Below the pieces are notes generated by a model. That model worked only from the letters and a program-made list of their open reading frames with translations. It was not told the origin of the DNA and searched no databases. DNA of 64,000 nt from Podocnemis expansa (taxonomy: Eukaryota; Chordata; Testudines; Podocnemididae): positions 8,780,579-8,844,578 of the forward strand of contig ML682024.1 in the NCBI GenBank assembly GCA_007922195.1. Reading direction: 5' to 3'. Positions 10,828 through 22,534 of this stretch are shown in pieces. The number at the start of each line of letters is the position of its first letter. Positions within the stretch are counted from its first letter, which is position 1. A program made the position numbers and the translations under genes.

Positions 10828-11565
10828 CGCAGAATACAGGTGATCGTAGTGACACCCAAATTGAAAGATGAAGATTCCCTCCATGTTTTGTCTATAACAG
10901 CTGGCCCACGTAAATTCTGGGTAACACCTGTGTTGGAAGGCAAACCTAGACGCATGGAACTGGACACTGGCACAGCAGTTTCATTAGTTTCTAGCCTTGT
11001 GTATGAGAAGGACTTTAGATATCTGCCACTTAAGCCGACAGTAGTCGTTTTGAAGACATATACTGGAGAGACTGTTCCCCTGTTGGGTACTATTGATGTG
11101 AAAGTAGAACTCAATGGAGAGACCATAAAGCTACCACTGTTTGTGGTAAAGGGGAATTACCCAGCCCTAATGGGAAGATCTTGGATCAGGAAGATCCAAC
11201 TCGATTGGTCACAAGTGCATCAATTGACTAAAGAAGAAATGAATCTAGCAGCGGTACTAACGAAACATGCTGCTGTTTTCGGTGAAGACTTAGGCAGCAT
11301 GGAGGGAATCACTGTGAAATTAAATATAAAGCCTGATTGCCGCCCAAAATGTTTGAAGGCCAGGATGGTGCCATTTGCCATCAGACTCAAGGTGGAAGAA
11401 AACTTGGAGCAGTTAGTCAAAGAGGGAGTCTTGGTGCCAGTTACTCACAGCCAGTGGGCGACACCCATTGTCCCAAGAGTGAAGAAGGATGGCTCCATTC
11501 GGAGATTTCAAGGTCACTGTCAATCCAGTGTTATGTGCAGAACAACATCCTCTTCCCTGCATTGA
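10828..11565 (+). pseudogene. Protease and start of reverse transcriptase
   Basis: This continues in the gag frame after the TAG. The aspartic protease motif is LDTGTAVSLVS (DTG at 10963-10971). The start of the RT domain follows, with the motif SQWATPIVPRVKKDGS. The frame is lost near 11500 and terminates at 11565, while the RT continues in another frame from 11489. The reading frame is therefore broken by a small indel. Confidence 0.9.
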
Positions 11566-12520
11566 GGACATCTTTGCAGGTTTGGCTGGAGGACAAAAAT
11601 TTAGCAAGATTGATTTGAGTCAAGCGTACTTACAGATGCATGTTGAAGAAGAATCTCAAGAATTGTTGACAATCGTAACACATAAGGGGTTGTACAGATA
11701 CTGTCGTTTACCTTTTGGCATTACTTCAGCCCCAGCTTTGTTCCAAAGGGCAATGGATCAGATTTTCAGTGGTTTATTAGGAGTACAGTGCTATCTGGAT
11801 GACATCCTGGTCATGGGCAAAAACGAGGAGGAACACCTTACAAACTTGGAAGCTACTCTGCAAAGACTGGAAGAGTATGGTCTACGTGTTCACAGAGACA
11901 AATGTAAGTTTTTCCAGCCCTCAGTTGAATATTTAGGACATATAATTGATGCTGATGGTCTCCATAGGTCTCCAGCCAAGGTTAAGGCTATTGTGGATGC
12001 TCCGCTACCTCAGAACGTAAGCCAACTTCTCTCTTTTTTAGGCTTATTAAACTATTATGGCAAGTTTATTCCACAATTAGCGACGCTCCTGAAACCCCTA
12101 CATGAGCTTCTGGGGCCGAAAAAGGCCTGGAACTGGACTGAAGCCTGTGATGTTGCATTTAATGAAGCTAAATGCTCACTGGTAAACTCTAAGGTTCTTA
12201 CACATTTTGACCCATCCTTGCCCCTACAGTTGGCTTGTGATGCCTCCCCTTATGGAGTTGGGGCTGTATTGTCACATATTATGCCTTCTGGTGAAGAGAA
12301 GCCGATTGCTTTCGCTTCACGCTCCTTGACTAAGGCAAAAACTAACTATGACCAAATTGAACGCGAAGCACTGGGCATTGTTTTTGGCGTTTAGAAACTT
12401 CACCAGTACCTGTGGTGAAAGAAGTTCACACTTCTGACTGACCATCGACCCCTGACATCAATTTTGGGGCCACACACAGGCATCCCACATTTGGCTGCTA
12501 GTCGGATGCAACGATGAGCA
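11489..12520 (+). pseudogene. Reverse transcriptase and RNase H
   Basis: This frame carries the RT core with FSKIDLSQAY and the catalytic YLDD motif at 11792-11803, then a connection and an RNase H domain with the motif LACDASPYGVGAVLS. TAG at 12392-12394, TGA at 12416-12418 and TGA at 12515-12517 interrupt it in the same frame that leads into the integrase. All three stops can be explained by single transitions. Confidence 0.93.
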
Positions 12521-13636
12521 TTGATCCTTTCTGGATACACATATGAAATCAAGTACAGGCAATCCTCTTTGCATTGCAATGCTGATGGCCTTTCAAGGCT
12601 ACCCTTACCGGCACACCATCAGGATCTGGGCCAGGAAGGAATCTTTTACTTTGAACAGGTGGAAAACACACCCGTCACAGCTTCTCAAGTGAAGAAAACA
12701 ACACGGGTTGACCCAGTACTTTCACGAGTTATGGATTTCGTGATGCATGGAACGTTCTTACCTGACTCTCAGGTGTCTCCTGACCTCTGCCCCTGTGTGT
12801 CTAGGAGGACAGAGTTATCAACCCAATATGGGTGTTTGTTGTGGGGTATGCGTGTCATTATCCCACCTTCATTAAGACCATGTTTGTTGGAACAGCTCCA
12901 TTCAAGTCACTGTGGCATAGTGCGCATGAAAGAAATTGCACGGAGCTATTTCTGGTGGCTGGGCTTAGATAGGGCCATTGAAGAAACAGCTAGAGCTTGT
13001 ACCTCATGCCAGAGCGTCCGGAATGCACCTCAGGTGGCACCTCTTCACCCATGGGATTGGCCTGAATGGCCATGGAAACGTATCCATGTTGATTTTACTG
13101 GCCCATTTGAAGGATGTATGTTTTTAATTGCTGTGGATGCCCACTCGAAATGGCCAGAAGTCTCAGTAATGCAGTCCACTACTACGGAAGCCACTATTCA
13201 GACCCTCCGTGGCTTTTTTAGTCATTATGGTCTTCCAGAACAGCTGGTGAGTGACAATGGACCACAATTCGTTTCTCAGGATTTTGAAACTTTTATGAAG
13301 GCGAATGGAATACATCACATCAGGTCAGCACCGTATCATCGTTCCACCAATGGACTTACAGAAAGGTTTGTACAGACTATGAAGCAAGCTCTAAAATCTG
13401 CAAAGGGAAGTTCACCTGTTCATAAGCGTCTGGACAACTTCTTGTTGTCCTACAGAAACACTCCACAGGCTACAACTAAGGCATCTCCAGCTTTTCTTAC
13501 GATGGGACGGCAGTTGCGCTCTTGCTTTGATTTGTTGAAACCACGAGACACACGGCAAGTGGTTCAACGCCAACAGCAGGACCAGGTCAGCAGACATTCA
13601 CCAAGAACAAAGGGCCGCACCTTCAGTATTGGATAG
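12521..13636 (+). pseudogene. Integrase of the gypsy element
   Basis: This is the same frame as the RT. It has the HHCC zinc-binding region (motifs HSSHCGIVRMKEIARSYFWW and CTSCQS) and the DDE core: Asp in VDFTGPF, Asp in SDNGPQF and Glu in NGLTERFVQTMK. The frame ends at 13636 through a probable indel, and the remaining C-terminal region continues in another frame. As an isolated frame it is uninterrupted, but it lacks its N-terminal polyprotein context. Confidence 0.92.
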
Positions 13637-13637
13637 C

Positions 13638-14067
13638 CAGTTCTTGCATGAAACTATGCTTCAGGAGCTAAATGGGTCCCAGCAACAGTCATTGCCCAGA
13701 CAGGACCTATTTCCTACTCTGTCCAGAGAGTGAGTGGCCTAGTTTGGCGACGGCACGTAGATCAGCTGCTTCTCCATCATATCCACCCAGAAGATGCATC
13801 TCCAGCAGACATATCTGACTTCACCCTTACTGATGATACAACATCAGATTGTGAAACTACTATTTCTGTCTCTCCTGCTCCAGCCACCCCTTCAATGCCT
13901 TCAGCCTCCCTGGACCAACCGGACACAACATCCTCTCCGGTTCTGGCTACTTCCCCGGTACCTGTGATCCCACCACCACCAATACCACCTTGTGGGGTGG
14001 GCACACCAGAAGCTCGCCGTAATCCACCTCACGACAGAAGGCCTCCTAATCGGCTGGGTCTTTAGCT
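13638..14067 (+). pseudogene. C-terminal Pol region, frameshifted
   Basis: This frame has a TGA at 13649-13651, then the typical basic integrase C-terminus (GLVWRRHVDQLL) and a Pro/Ser/Thr-rich end. The tail to 14067 is disordered and has no envelope-like features. Confidence 0.75.
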
Positions 14068-14200
14068 AGTGGTGACCCCCTCTTCATGGGGCAGAATAAT
14101 TCCCCAGGGGTTTGCCGGAGATGGGGCAGTCTACCCTCATCTCCTAGTTTAGTTCTTATTCTTTTGGGGGGGGCGCTTTATTTTGGGGGGGTGTTTATTA

Positions 14201-14212
14201 GAGGGGGAGGAA
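14201..14212 (+). promoter_or_regulatory. Polypurine tract
   Basis: AGAGGGGGAGGA lies three bases upstream of the 3' LTR, the normal place for plus-strand priming. Confidence 0.85.
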
Positions 14213-14214
14213 TA

Positions 14215-14412
14215 TGTGGTGTTTTGGACTACCTAGGGTCATTGGGGTTGTCATAGTGATAAATGGGAGAGTCGTTTAGGTGCTAGGAAAACCTGTCTGT
14301 CTTCTCTCTCTCTCTCTCTTTCTCTCTCAGTTCTCTTTCAATAAAGACTTCTTATACAGCTCTGAATATGCTGTCCTCCTTATTGGATTATAACTTCCCT
14401 TAAAACTCTACA
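14215..14412 (+). repeat. 3' LTR of the gypsy element
   Basis: Its 198 bp are identical to the 5' LTR except for ten extra bases in the TC tract at about 14302-14328. Confidence 0.95.
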
Positions 14413-14417
14413 GGAGT

Positions 14418-16164
14418 CACCAGAGGCATGAACAATGTTGGTGCCCAGTGCCCAGGACTTGTGAATCACATACGGGAGGTAATCTTCCCAGCTTTCAAGG
14501 GAGCCTTGAGGCACCTGCATGGCCTTAGAAGGGAACATCATCTAAGGGAAGGGGAAAATAATTAAGGACAGGAGTATTAGAGACCATTGGGAGATGGATC
14601 CCAGTTGGTATTCAAGTCATGTGGAAGCACAGGGTATGGGGTCCTACCACCCCTCACGTGTACAGCCTGTCGTGTCACCTAGTGATGGCATGTTCTGCTA
14701 TGGTGTAGGGGAAGGCAGGTGAGAGAAAGGCTTCTCCAGCCCTGACCCAAGAGGTCCCTGGTATTTGTGGTCATGATTTTGAGGGTAGCGTCTTCCAAGG
14801 TAGATAAGATGGCTACCCAGGTGTTAACCCTTAAGGGTCCTTGAAGGTAAACAAGGTATGGCACCAGCTGAAGGGAAAGTGGGGAGTGGGGCATCCCCTG
14901 TAGAGGAAGAATCCTCAGGGGATTCTAATGTAACCACCAGGTGAATTCTTGTAGGAGGAGGGTAGTACCCTGACTTAGTACCTTGCCTCACGATCACCCT
15001 CCTATGTAGCATGGGTGCCCCTCTCTCCTGGTACTCAAAGTAGACCAGGTAATGTTCTCCCAAGATGGGGGGAAGCGGGAACCCTGGTTTAATGCTAGGC
15101 CAGTTGACCCATCAGCTGGGAAAATGGGAGGTTTTGGGAAGTTCAAATTGTACCTGTGACCTTAAGAAAGGTGAAAGGTACCTGGTGGAGCAAACCTGAA
15201 GGGTACAGGGGAAATGTTGACTGCCCGTTACAGGCTGGGCGGGGGGGTGGCCAGTAGGCCAGGAAGGCAACATGCCTAGGTATTTAACATCCCCTTGGGG
15301 GTTGTGGGCACTACGGAGCATAGCATCTGTTCCAGCCGTGAACATAGGACACCTTCAGAGGGAAGGTCAAGTATAACCTTTTGGGAGGAGGGGGGCACCC
15401 TCGCCTTCCGGCACCATGCCACCCACCACAGAGCTATGGTTGAGGCAGTGTGGCCTCAGCAGTAGCTCTGTGGTGGGCAGCATGGCTCGGGTCACTGTGT
15501 CTATGGCATCCCAGGCAGATAACTACAGGTCCTGGGATGGTAGTCTGCCCTCTTCAAGAAAGGCGTCATAGTCCGCGCTATTCTCCTTTGGGAGTAAATG
15601 TCTGAACTTATTCATGGACTCTCACACATCCATGATATATGTGGCTACCAAGGCCTGATAACTGGCTATTCATAGCTGGAAGGTAGAGGAGGAGTAAGCC
15701 TTCCGCTGCAGGAGATCTAACTCCCTCACAGCCCTCGACGCTTGGAGAGGGTCGTGAGAATCATGCCCCCAGGCCCAGCGCTGCTTCTACCACCCCTTGC
15801 GACAGGGCTGGGTGGTACGTGAGGAAGGGAAAGTCTCTTGCAGGGATCTGGTATTTATGGCCTACCGTGTCTGATACGGGGGCAATGGACCCAGGGGTTT
15901 GCCAGTGCAACATGGTAAGGTCCCTACACTAGGGTGTAGGGGAACTGTTATAAGCTCTGATGAAGTGAACTCCAGGCCGAACAAAGTGTTGCTAGGCTCC
16001 GTGGGAGAATGAGCCTGCAACGTCACATGAGCACAAACACAGCGAAGGAGGTTGAAATGTGCTGTGAGGTCCCCAATGTAGGAATGAAGCATGGGGTTCA
16101 CGGCTCTATCTAGTGCAGGAGGACACAGGGCCGAGCCAGGCTGAAAGGTACCAGACTCAACTTT
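14418..16164 (-). mobile_element. DIRS-like retroelement remnant, antisense
   Basis: On the minus strand, 15900 down to 15370 gives a broken frame with DLLQRKAYSS, IASYQALVATY, FRHLLPKE and AWDAIDTVTRAM, which matches the general pattern of vertebrate DIRS gag proteins as I know it. Stops interrupt it. The part at 14418-15360 is probably more of the same element, but only short frames are seen and no reverse transcriptase or tyrosine recombinase is recognisable. A hairpin formed by CCACCACAGAGCTA and its reverse complement lies at about 15420-15475. Confidence 0.55.
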
Positions 16165-16818
16165 GTCACCATCATAGAACCTAATCAAACCAGCTACGCC
16201 ATCAAAGGGTCATTCACCTGCTCATCCACTAATGTGATTTATGCCACCATGTGCCGGAAATGCCCCCACACCTGATACATTGGACAAACAGGACAGTCCC
16301 TATGCAGAAGAATAAATGGGGACAAAACTGACTTCAGAAATCACAACACATAAAAAAGAAACAAACAAAAAAAACAGTTGTCGAGCACGTCCATATTCCT
16401 AATCACTCCATTGATGATTTGTTAATGATGGTCCTCACGAAAATCAATGGGACACCAAGACTTCAAAGAGAAACAGCCAAAATTGAATTAATATGCAGAT
16501 TATAATGTGTGAAAGCAGGACTGAGTCATGATGATGTGTTCTTTTCCCATTATAACAGGTAATTTGACTTCAACCTCCCTCTGTGTGCTGTTTCCTAGAT
16601 TTTGATTCCTTACAAATGCTCTGATTTGCTGTTGCAGTATGACCTGATCACATGTCTTACTCTCCCCTGCATTTATTTTCATCCCATTCTGTAAGTTCCC
16701 CCTCTTCAAAGTGTCTGACAAAGTGGGATTTTCTCCCACAAAAGCTCAAGCAATAAATAAAGCTGTTAGTCTTTAAGTGCCACACAACTCCTTGCTTTAC
16801 TACATTAACACGGCTGCA
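16165..16818 (+). mobile_element. Penelope-like element, 3' part with GIY-YIG endonuclease remnant
   Basis: About 16213-16345 encodes a decayed GIY-YIG domain: TNVIYATMCRKCP, then a stop, then YIGQTGQSL and RINGDKTDFRNH. The motif LQRETAKIEL follows at about 16468. Next comes the tail GAAGTGGGATTTTCTCCC-type sequence (here ACAAAGTGGGATTTTCTCCC), AATAAATAAAGCTGTTAGTC and AACACGGCTGCAG at the end. This physically links the endonuclease to the tail found alone elsewhere in the window. Several stops make it inactive. Confidence 0.75.
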
Positions 16819-17017
16819 GAGCAGTGACAGTGTCTGGATTGGCAGCCCAACCCTGAGGGGCTAGAGGAGACTCCAAGTGGGAGAAGGTCCTTCTGTCCTG
16901 AGGCCTGAGGGGGCAGGTCAGAGCAGGGTGTGACTGTGAATTGTCCACTCCAGACCCTGAAAAGAGCAAAAGCTACCGGGTTGATTTTATACTTCTTGGT
17001 TTCCCTCCACCACTGCA

Positions 17018-17048
17018 GTGATCCTGTCTTTGTGCCTCTTGCTGTCTG
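17018..17048 (+). pseudogene. Receptor B signal exon 1, start and donor lost
   Basis: GTG ATC CTG TCT TTG TGC aligns with the intact exon 1 of unit C (29105) and unit D (49424). ATG has become GTG and the donor GT at 17049-17050 has become TT. The upstream 16857-17017 resembles the 5' regions of C and D. Confidence 0.85.
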
Positions 17049-17619
17049 TTGAGTATCCGGGAATCCTGGGCTTATTCATGGGGTGGGAAGGAAACAACTG
17101 AGAATAACCCCTGGTCCAGGCAGTCAGCAAATCCCTGTCAGTGACAGAAAGTCGGCTTGTTGGGATGGTCAAGGGAGTGAGACCATCCCAAACCAGCACA
17201 GGGCCAGCATTCAGTGTTGGGGACAGGATAGGTCCAGCAGTCAGCCCGGGCCGTAGTTACAGTTGCAGCTTCACAGAGCTTTAGGCCAGGATTAGCCCAT
17301 CCGGCTGATACCAATAGCCCAGAACAGAAACCATCCCCCAGCTCCCTGGACTGAGCCAGGAACTAGTGTTCAACTAAAGCATCACCCAGAAAGACACTAG
17401 ACTGGATTTGTCTCCCCCAGGGAGCCTGGGCCAGTAGCTGCTCCCTACGTTGTGAGAAGCTGCTGTCTCCTTTCTCACTGCAGTTCCCCAGATTCAGTGT
17501 CCTGTTTCTAGGTCTGGTTCTGCATGCTCCTGCTGCATTGAAGTGCTCCTCAGTGCCTGGAGATTTTTGTCCAGGAAGGGGCTTTGGCACCGTTATCAGC
17601 TACACAAATGGAGCTCCTC

Positions 17620-17935
17620 TGGCCTCTCATAGTGAGGCATCTTCACCAGCCCTTGAAAACTTTTTCCGCTTCTGCTCAGCACCCTCTGCACTTTTCCAAC
17701 ATCCTTTAAACTGGGGAGCCCAGAACTGGATGCAGAGTCCAGTGTTGGCCTCACCAATGCCACATGCTGCGGTAAAATCCTCTCCCTGCTCCTCATGTTC
17801 CCATTCGACAACCCAGGAGCTCACCATTCCTGTTGCCCCAGTGTCACCCTGGTAGCTCATGGAATTAATTGTCCACTTAAATCCTTTTCCAGGTCCCTGC
17901 TTTCCCAGCACTAGGCTGGTGATCTGGCTGATGGA
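17620..17935 (-). mobile_element. Old CR1 LINE fragment, antisense
   Basis: On the minus strand the RT C-terminal motif CIQFWAPQFKGCWK is recognisable, and the plus strand reads 'ccagaactggatgcagagtc'. It is strongly diverged and lies within intron 1 of receptor B. Confidence 0.65.
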
Positions 17936-18480
17936 GTGTCTGACTACCAGCCCTCATTGCAAGATGTGACCTTGCACACGGACTCAGGATGGGCTAGGCT
18001 CAGGGTAGGAATCTCATGAGATAGCAGCTCAGCCTGGAGGCACAGACCATTGGAGGTAGAGGATTATGGGGGTCCAACCCCAGGGCTCCCTGTTACCAAC
18101 AGGCCAGAGACACTGAGCTGGGATCCAGGCTAGGCTCTGGTTCTGAATTCACCACAGAATTCAGGTGTGCTGGGTTTGCAGCTCAGGATCAGACTTGTCA
18201 CAGAGCCGAACCAAAGACACACAGTTGGACCCAACCCCAGATCTGTTTTCAGGAGGGGCTGGGATCGGGGGGGCTAACAGGGAACCCAGGGGTCAGACCT
18301 CTGCACAGTGAATGACACAGCAACAAGGAGCAGGTGGGGGTTTTCCTGATGTGACAGGTGGGGCTGTAACAGGGCCCATGCTCATGAGGGAGCAGAGACC
18401 ATATCAAACAGTCCAGGCATCTCATAGCAGAGGGGAGAGTCTAGCTCAGCACTAGCAACAAGTCACCTTTCTGTCCCCAG

Positions 18481-18519
18481 TGTTGAGTCCCAGCAGTCAG
18501 GAGATCTCAGTTCACAATG
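18481..18519 (+). pseudogene. Receptor B signal exon 2, donor lost
   Basis: It begins after CTGTCCCCAG with TGTTGAGTCCCAGCAG, matching exon 2 of unit D. It has a small internal deletion and ATGAGT where C has GTGAGT, so the right border is approximate. Confidence 0.7.
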
Positions 18520-19190
18520 AGTCCATCTGTCCTCAATCTATCCGTAGCATTTACCCCTCCTTCTTCAGGCTATCCAACAACTAAGACTTGGCTGTGCTGT
18601 GCTCAGCTCAGTGCAATGGAGCAGGAAGGCAGCCAGGTCTGCTTTGGACCTGAATGAGGTGTGCAGATCTCATGGCCAGCCCTTCCCTGACCTGCTGCCT
18701 CTCAGCAATGCTCTGATCCAAGGCCTATTTGACAAAGGGGTGAAAGAGTTATGTCCATGGCCCATCCCACCCCTGGGATATTGGCTCTGGGAAGCAGAGA
18801 ATGCCATGGCTGTGATCCCAAGGGATTTACTTTTTCCCAGCACCAACTCCCAGCCCCATCTCATATCTCTCCCAGCCATACTGCCCCAGCTAGGTCAGCC
18901 CACTACCTGCACTGGGGTCCCGTGTTTTAGGACATGCCAATCACCAGTCAATGGGAACCCAGCCATGCTGAAACTCTAGGCTCTTCTGCAAACCAAATAA
19001 TCTCGCTTAATAAAACTTCCTGTCACCAGAGAGAGCTTGAACCCCCATTTTTCCCAGCTGGGCTGGAATCTGAGCATCCACCTGACCTGAAAGGTAGCAC
19101 AGACCCAACCATGACTTACATCCTGCCCTACTGACAGCGCTGAGCACCACCAATGCCCCAGTGACAGCTGTAACCCATTCTACTTCCCAG

Positions 19191-19470
19191 GCAGTCTCCG
19201 TGCCCCCAACCTCTACCTGAATCAGACATTCACCTGCCTGGGGTTCTCTGTGCAGCTTCAGTGCTCCATTCTCTCCTGCGCCCTGGCCACTCATGTTGTC
19301 TTCTGTAAGGACAGGGAGTAGATTTCTTCCCAGAAAGGCTTATTGCAGAGAGTCACCTATGACCACGACCATGTGGTGTCAGAGGGCAGCTCTGGGAATT
19401 ACTCCTGCGGGTACAAAGTCATGGACAACCGGGTGACCAAATCCCAGCTCAGGCCTGCCCAGCATCTCAG
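19191..19470 (+). pseudogene. Receptor B Ig-domain exon with in-frame stop
   Basis: The acceptor TTCCCAG ends at 19190 and the phase-1 frame starts RAPNLYLNQT-like. The strand-B Cys is in VQLQCSIL and the strand-F Cys in GNYSCGYK. TAG at 19319-19321 replaces the Glu codon of the FCKDGEE motif seen in unit C. The donor region at 19470 reads CATGTGTGTG and no clear GT-AAG donor is left. Confidence 0.9.
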
Positions 19471-19699
19471 CATGTGTGTGTGTCGAGAGTGACAGAGAGA
19501 GATCACTCCTATCCTAGGTCATTCCTGCCCAGCAACTCAGCAGCCCAGAAAAGAGGGGTAAACAGCAGAGCACGACTAACAATTAGATAACAATCTCCAA
19601 CAATCCAAATGCTGAGGTTCACTGATTTTGAAAACGAGCTCCATCATTTCAATTCAAGAAAAGTTAGATTGATTCTACAGAACCAAGTTTGAAATCGAA

Positions 19700-20540
19700 A
19701 TGACCGTTGAAATGAAATGGTCATTTTGAAACAACACTGTTCAGATGCGTTGTTTCAAAACAACATTGTTTCGATTCAGAGGTTTGATCTTCCTCCTGGG
19801 GTGCATGGCACCCTGGAAGGAAGACCCCCCCCTTCAGCACCCTGGCCAAGGAGGGGATCAGGACCCTGGCCAGGGAGGAGGCACGTGGGAGGGCAGGGGA
19901 ACAGAGCCCCAAGCGCCTGGCATCCCCTGCCACTTGCCAAGCGGTGGGGAAAGGGAGCCCCAGGTGGCGGTGGATGCCAGGTGCAGGGGATGCCTGTCCC
20001 TTCCACCCTACAAGCAACGGGGCATGCCAGGAGCCCCGCAATCCCTGCCCCTGCTACCCAGCCAGTGCCTGGAGATATGGGTGCCCAGAGATCCTTGCCT
20101 CTGCTGCCCTGCAAGCAGTGGGGGATGTCAGGTGCCCCGCAATCCCTGATCCCACCGCCCAACCAGTGGCAGGGGATGCCGGGCTCAGGGGGATCTCTGC
20201 CCCTGATGCCCTGCAAGTGGTGGGGGATGCCAGGTGCAAGGGGATTCCTGCCCTGGGCGTTTTTCCCCCTGCCACTGGCTCTCCTAGGGAGAGCCAGGCA
20301 GTGGATTGGGTGGCAACATGGTCCTGCCAGGGGGCCATGTTGCCACACCTCAGAGTTCCCCTGTCCTAAATTGAACTAGCACGTCCTCTGTCTGGAATGC
20401 TAGTTCAATTTGGCTTTTTTTGATCTGGACCTGTTAAATCGATTTAGTATGAATCGATATAATGACTTTTATATCAATTCAACTTAAATCAATTCAACTT
20501 GAATTGATTTTACAATGTGTGTGTGGACATAGACTTAAAG
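19700..20540. mobile_element. Second foldback-type DNA element, ends decayed
   Basis: It shares GTTTCAAAACAACATTGTTT and CACCCTGGCCAGGGAG-type segments with the element at 7490-8284, but its right end reads TGTGTGTGGACATAGACTT, a different terminal sequence. The left terminus is not recognisable. The GC-rich centre (19840-20350) is made of repeated 'ggggatgccaggtgc' units, which explains long frames on both strands. Confidence 0.5.
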
Positions 20541-22489
20541 TGAACTATAACCCCTTTCTATACTCTTGTTACTCATAAAAATGTCCAATTTCATTAGAAT
20601 CTTGTTTAAAATCTTCAATCACTAAATTGAAATATTTGAGTCATAATTTTCACTAAGTACTCTTCTTATATACGGCTTCTCTTTAAAAACAAACAACATG
20701 TGATCAGCCAACACAGCATTGATTCCCCCCACCTCGCCCGTCTTAGGTCACTTCCAATTTTCTCCACCATAACTCATCTTCCTTAACATAAACTGAGTAC
20801 ACCACCAGAGCCAAGAAAACCTTACAATGTAGGAATACATTGCCCCAAGGATATTTTGAAGCTCAATAATAGTCCAAAAATAGTAGTAATTTAAGACCAT
20901 GAATAAAAGTAAGCCTGAGAAATAAAATTAACAATCTTCATTAAAAGGATATTTATTGTTTTCCATAATAGTTCTATGATAGCCTTACACAAAATTTATG
21001 GACTTCTTCAAGGTAGCACATTATTTCTGTGCTTTCCAATCCTAAAGAATTAAAGGTTTGGTGTCCACAAAACTCTAGCAACCAGAATAGCATTTAAAAA
21101 TCCTCCCAAAAACAAAGAGGGCACTAATATTTGCAACTAATAGTGTGGGGAGTTTGTTTGTTGGTTTTGTTCTCCTTTATTTTTAAATCTAAATTTAATT
21201 TAAAAGTGGTACTAAGTCAGTGAAAATGAACCAAAGCAGTTTAATCTACTACTTTTCTTCATTACCAGCTACCCTTCCCCCTCTCCAGGAGTTCTCCTGG
21301 CTGCCACTTTCTTACTTGCCATATTGCAGTCCTGAGAGAATTTTCTATCCCAGCCAGGCAGTACAGGGAAATCAGAAGTCCTGGCTGCACCTAAGCTGGG
21401 TGGGAGTCCCTGTGCAGCCGGTCTGCCAGTTCCCAGGTTAGCTGCCACCCCTCAGCCCCAAGCCCAGGGCAGCTGGCTCCTGGAAGCCTCCCCCCCCCGC
21501 TTATATATGCCCCCAAGCCCAGCCCCTTCTCTGCTTCTCCAGCCCACACCAAGCTACTGAGATGCTTCCCCACCCAGCACAGCTCTTACCTGTGCTTATG
21601 CAGAGGAGTCCTAGCTGTAAGCTGCCTCCCGCCCTGGCTGCTCCAAGCCATTGAGAGCAGAGCAGGGCAGGGCAGGGCAGGATATTTAAATGTACCCCTT
21701 CAGTCCCAGCTCTCACCCAGGGAACGACAAAGCAACTGCTCAAGATCCATTAATGGCTCAAAAAGTGCTTGTTGCCGATCCTGGCACTACCAGGTAACTA
21801 CCTAAGTTAAATCCAGAGAAGTAACTCTCTCTGTTTCTCACCTGTTCTTTTTAATTAAATATTTTACTCTTTTAAAATAAGCTCTGTTTTTGCATCCTAA
21901 AAGGCAAGAAATTTTGCGTGCACGTGCCTCAAACTGCACAGCCAACTACTCAGGGGGATTCTGACCCATTTTCAGCTAATAGCACAGCTGGGGTTCAATT
22001 GCTTTCTGGAGGGAGGAATAAAAGTGATTGAGAGTACCTCAAAGGAAGGACTTTCCAAGTGCTCCTTCCTGAGTTCTCAAGAAGTTTTGCATTTGGGTGG
22101 CGGCAGCAATACCACTCCAAGGCCAGGCAGTTGGTAGCCTTGGAGAGTCTTAAGACAAGGCTTTACGACCAGTGGGTTTTAAGGCCTATTGCAGGCTCCC
22201 ACCTTCTGCACACAAAGTGATAGAGTAGGGAAACAGCCTTGATACATCCAGCCCTCAGTGGGCACTGAAAATGATTGATCACCATCCTCTATAACAGCTC
22301 TGAATGTACTCAAAGACATTTCTCAGGTCCCCCTCAGTTTTCTTTTATCAAGTCAAAACATGCCCAGGTCCATTTCACCAGTGCTACTACCAGCCAGTTA
22401 TTGCCAAATTGTGTAGCTGTGCTAAGGCAGTGAGTGGGCCTGTAGTGGGGCCATGGTCAACTCTGATCTCTTATGTATTTATTGCCTAG
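20541..22489. other. Intron of receptor B, no gene recognised
   Basis: AT-rich to 21220, then ordinary sequence. A short GGGCA repeat lies near 21660. Nothing protein-like was found. Confidence 0.4.
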
Positions 22490-22534
22490 GTGAGGACTCT
22501 AGCAGATATGGTGTTGGGGATACCTCCTCCCAAA
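22490..22534 (+). pseudogene. Receptor B stalk exon (45 nt)
   Basis: The acceptor TATTGCCTAG ends at 22489 and the donor GTAAATG starts at 22535. The exon is exactly 45 nt, phase 1 to phase 1, and encodes EDSSRYGVGDTSSQ, a short hydrophilic Ser/Asp-rich stalk. Two minus-strand copies of the same size lie in unit D (42666-42710 and 43630-43674). The flanking 330 bases are also shared, in inverted orientation. It is intact in itself but part of a dead gene. Confidence 0.8.

Larger units (their letters stand above)
9583..14412 (+). mobile_element. Ty3/gypsy LTR retrotransposon, 4830 bp, coding region broken
   Basis: The layout is LTR, primer-binding site, gag, protease, reverse transcriptase, RNase H, integrase, polypurine tract, LTR. 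The 5-bp target duplication GGAGT lies at 9578-9582 and 14413-14417. There is no envelope gene. The two LTRs match throughout except for a TC-repeat length difference (188 against 198 bp), so the insertion is recent or gene-converted. The coding region is nevertheless defective, with stops at 10126, 10825, 12392, 12416, 12515 and 13649 and frameshifts near 11500 and 13637. Two CCHC zinc knuckles and the RT/IN style suggest a Mag-like vertebrate gypsy lineage; that placement is tentative. Confidence 0.95.

Noticed and set aside
10638..11126. Minus-strand frame of 162 codons in the gypsy element
   Set aside because: Shadow of gag and protease on the other strand.
9583..14412. Endogenous retrovirus with envelope
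   Set aside because: No envelope frame lies between integrase and the 3' LTR, and the polymerase and integrase style is Ty3/gypsy.
19717..20379. Overlapping long frames on both strands
   Set aside because: The GC-rich repeated interior of a foldback element opens frames on both strands by composition.
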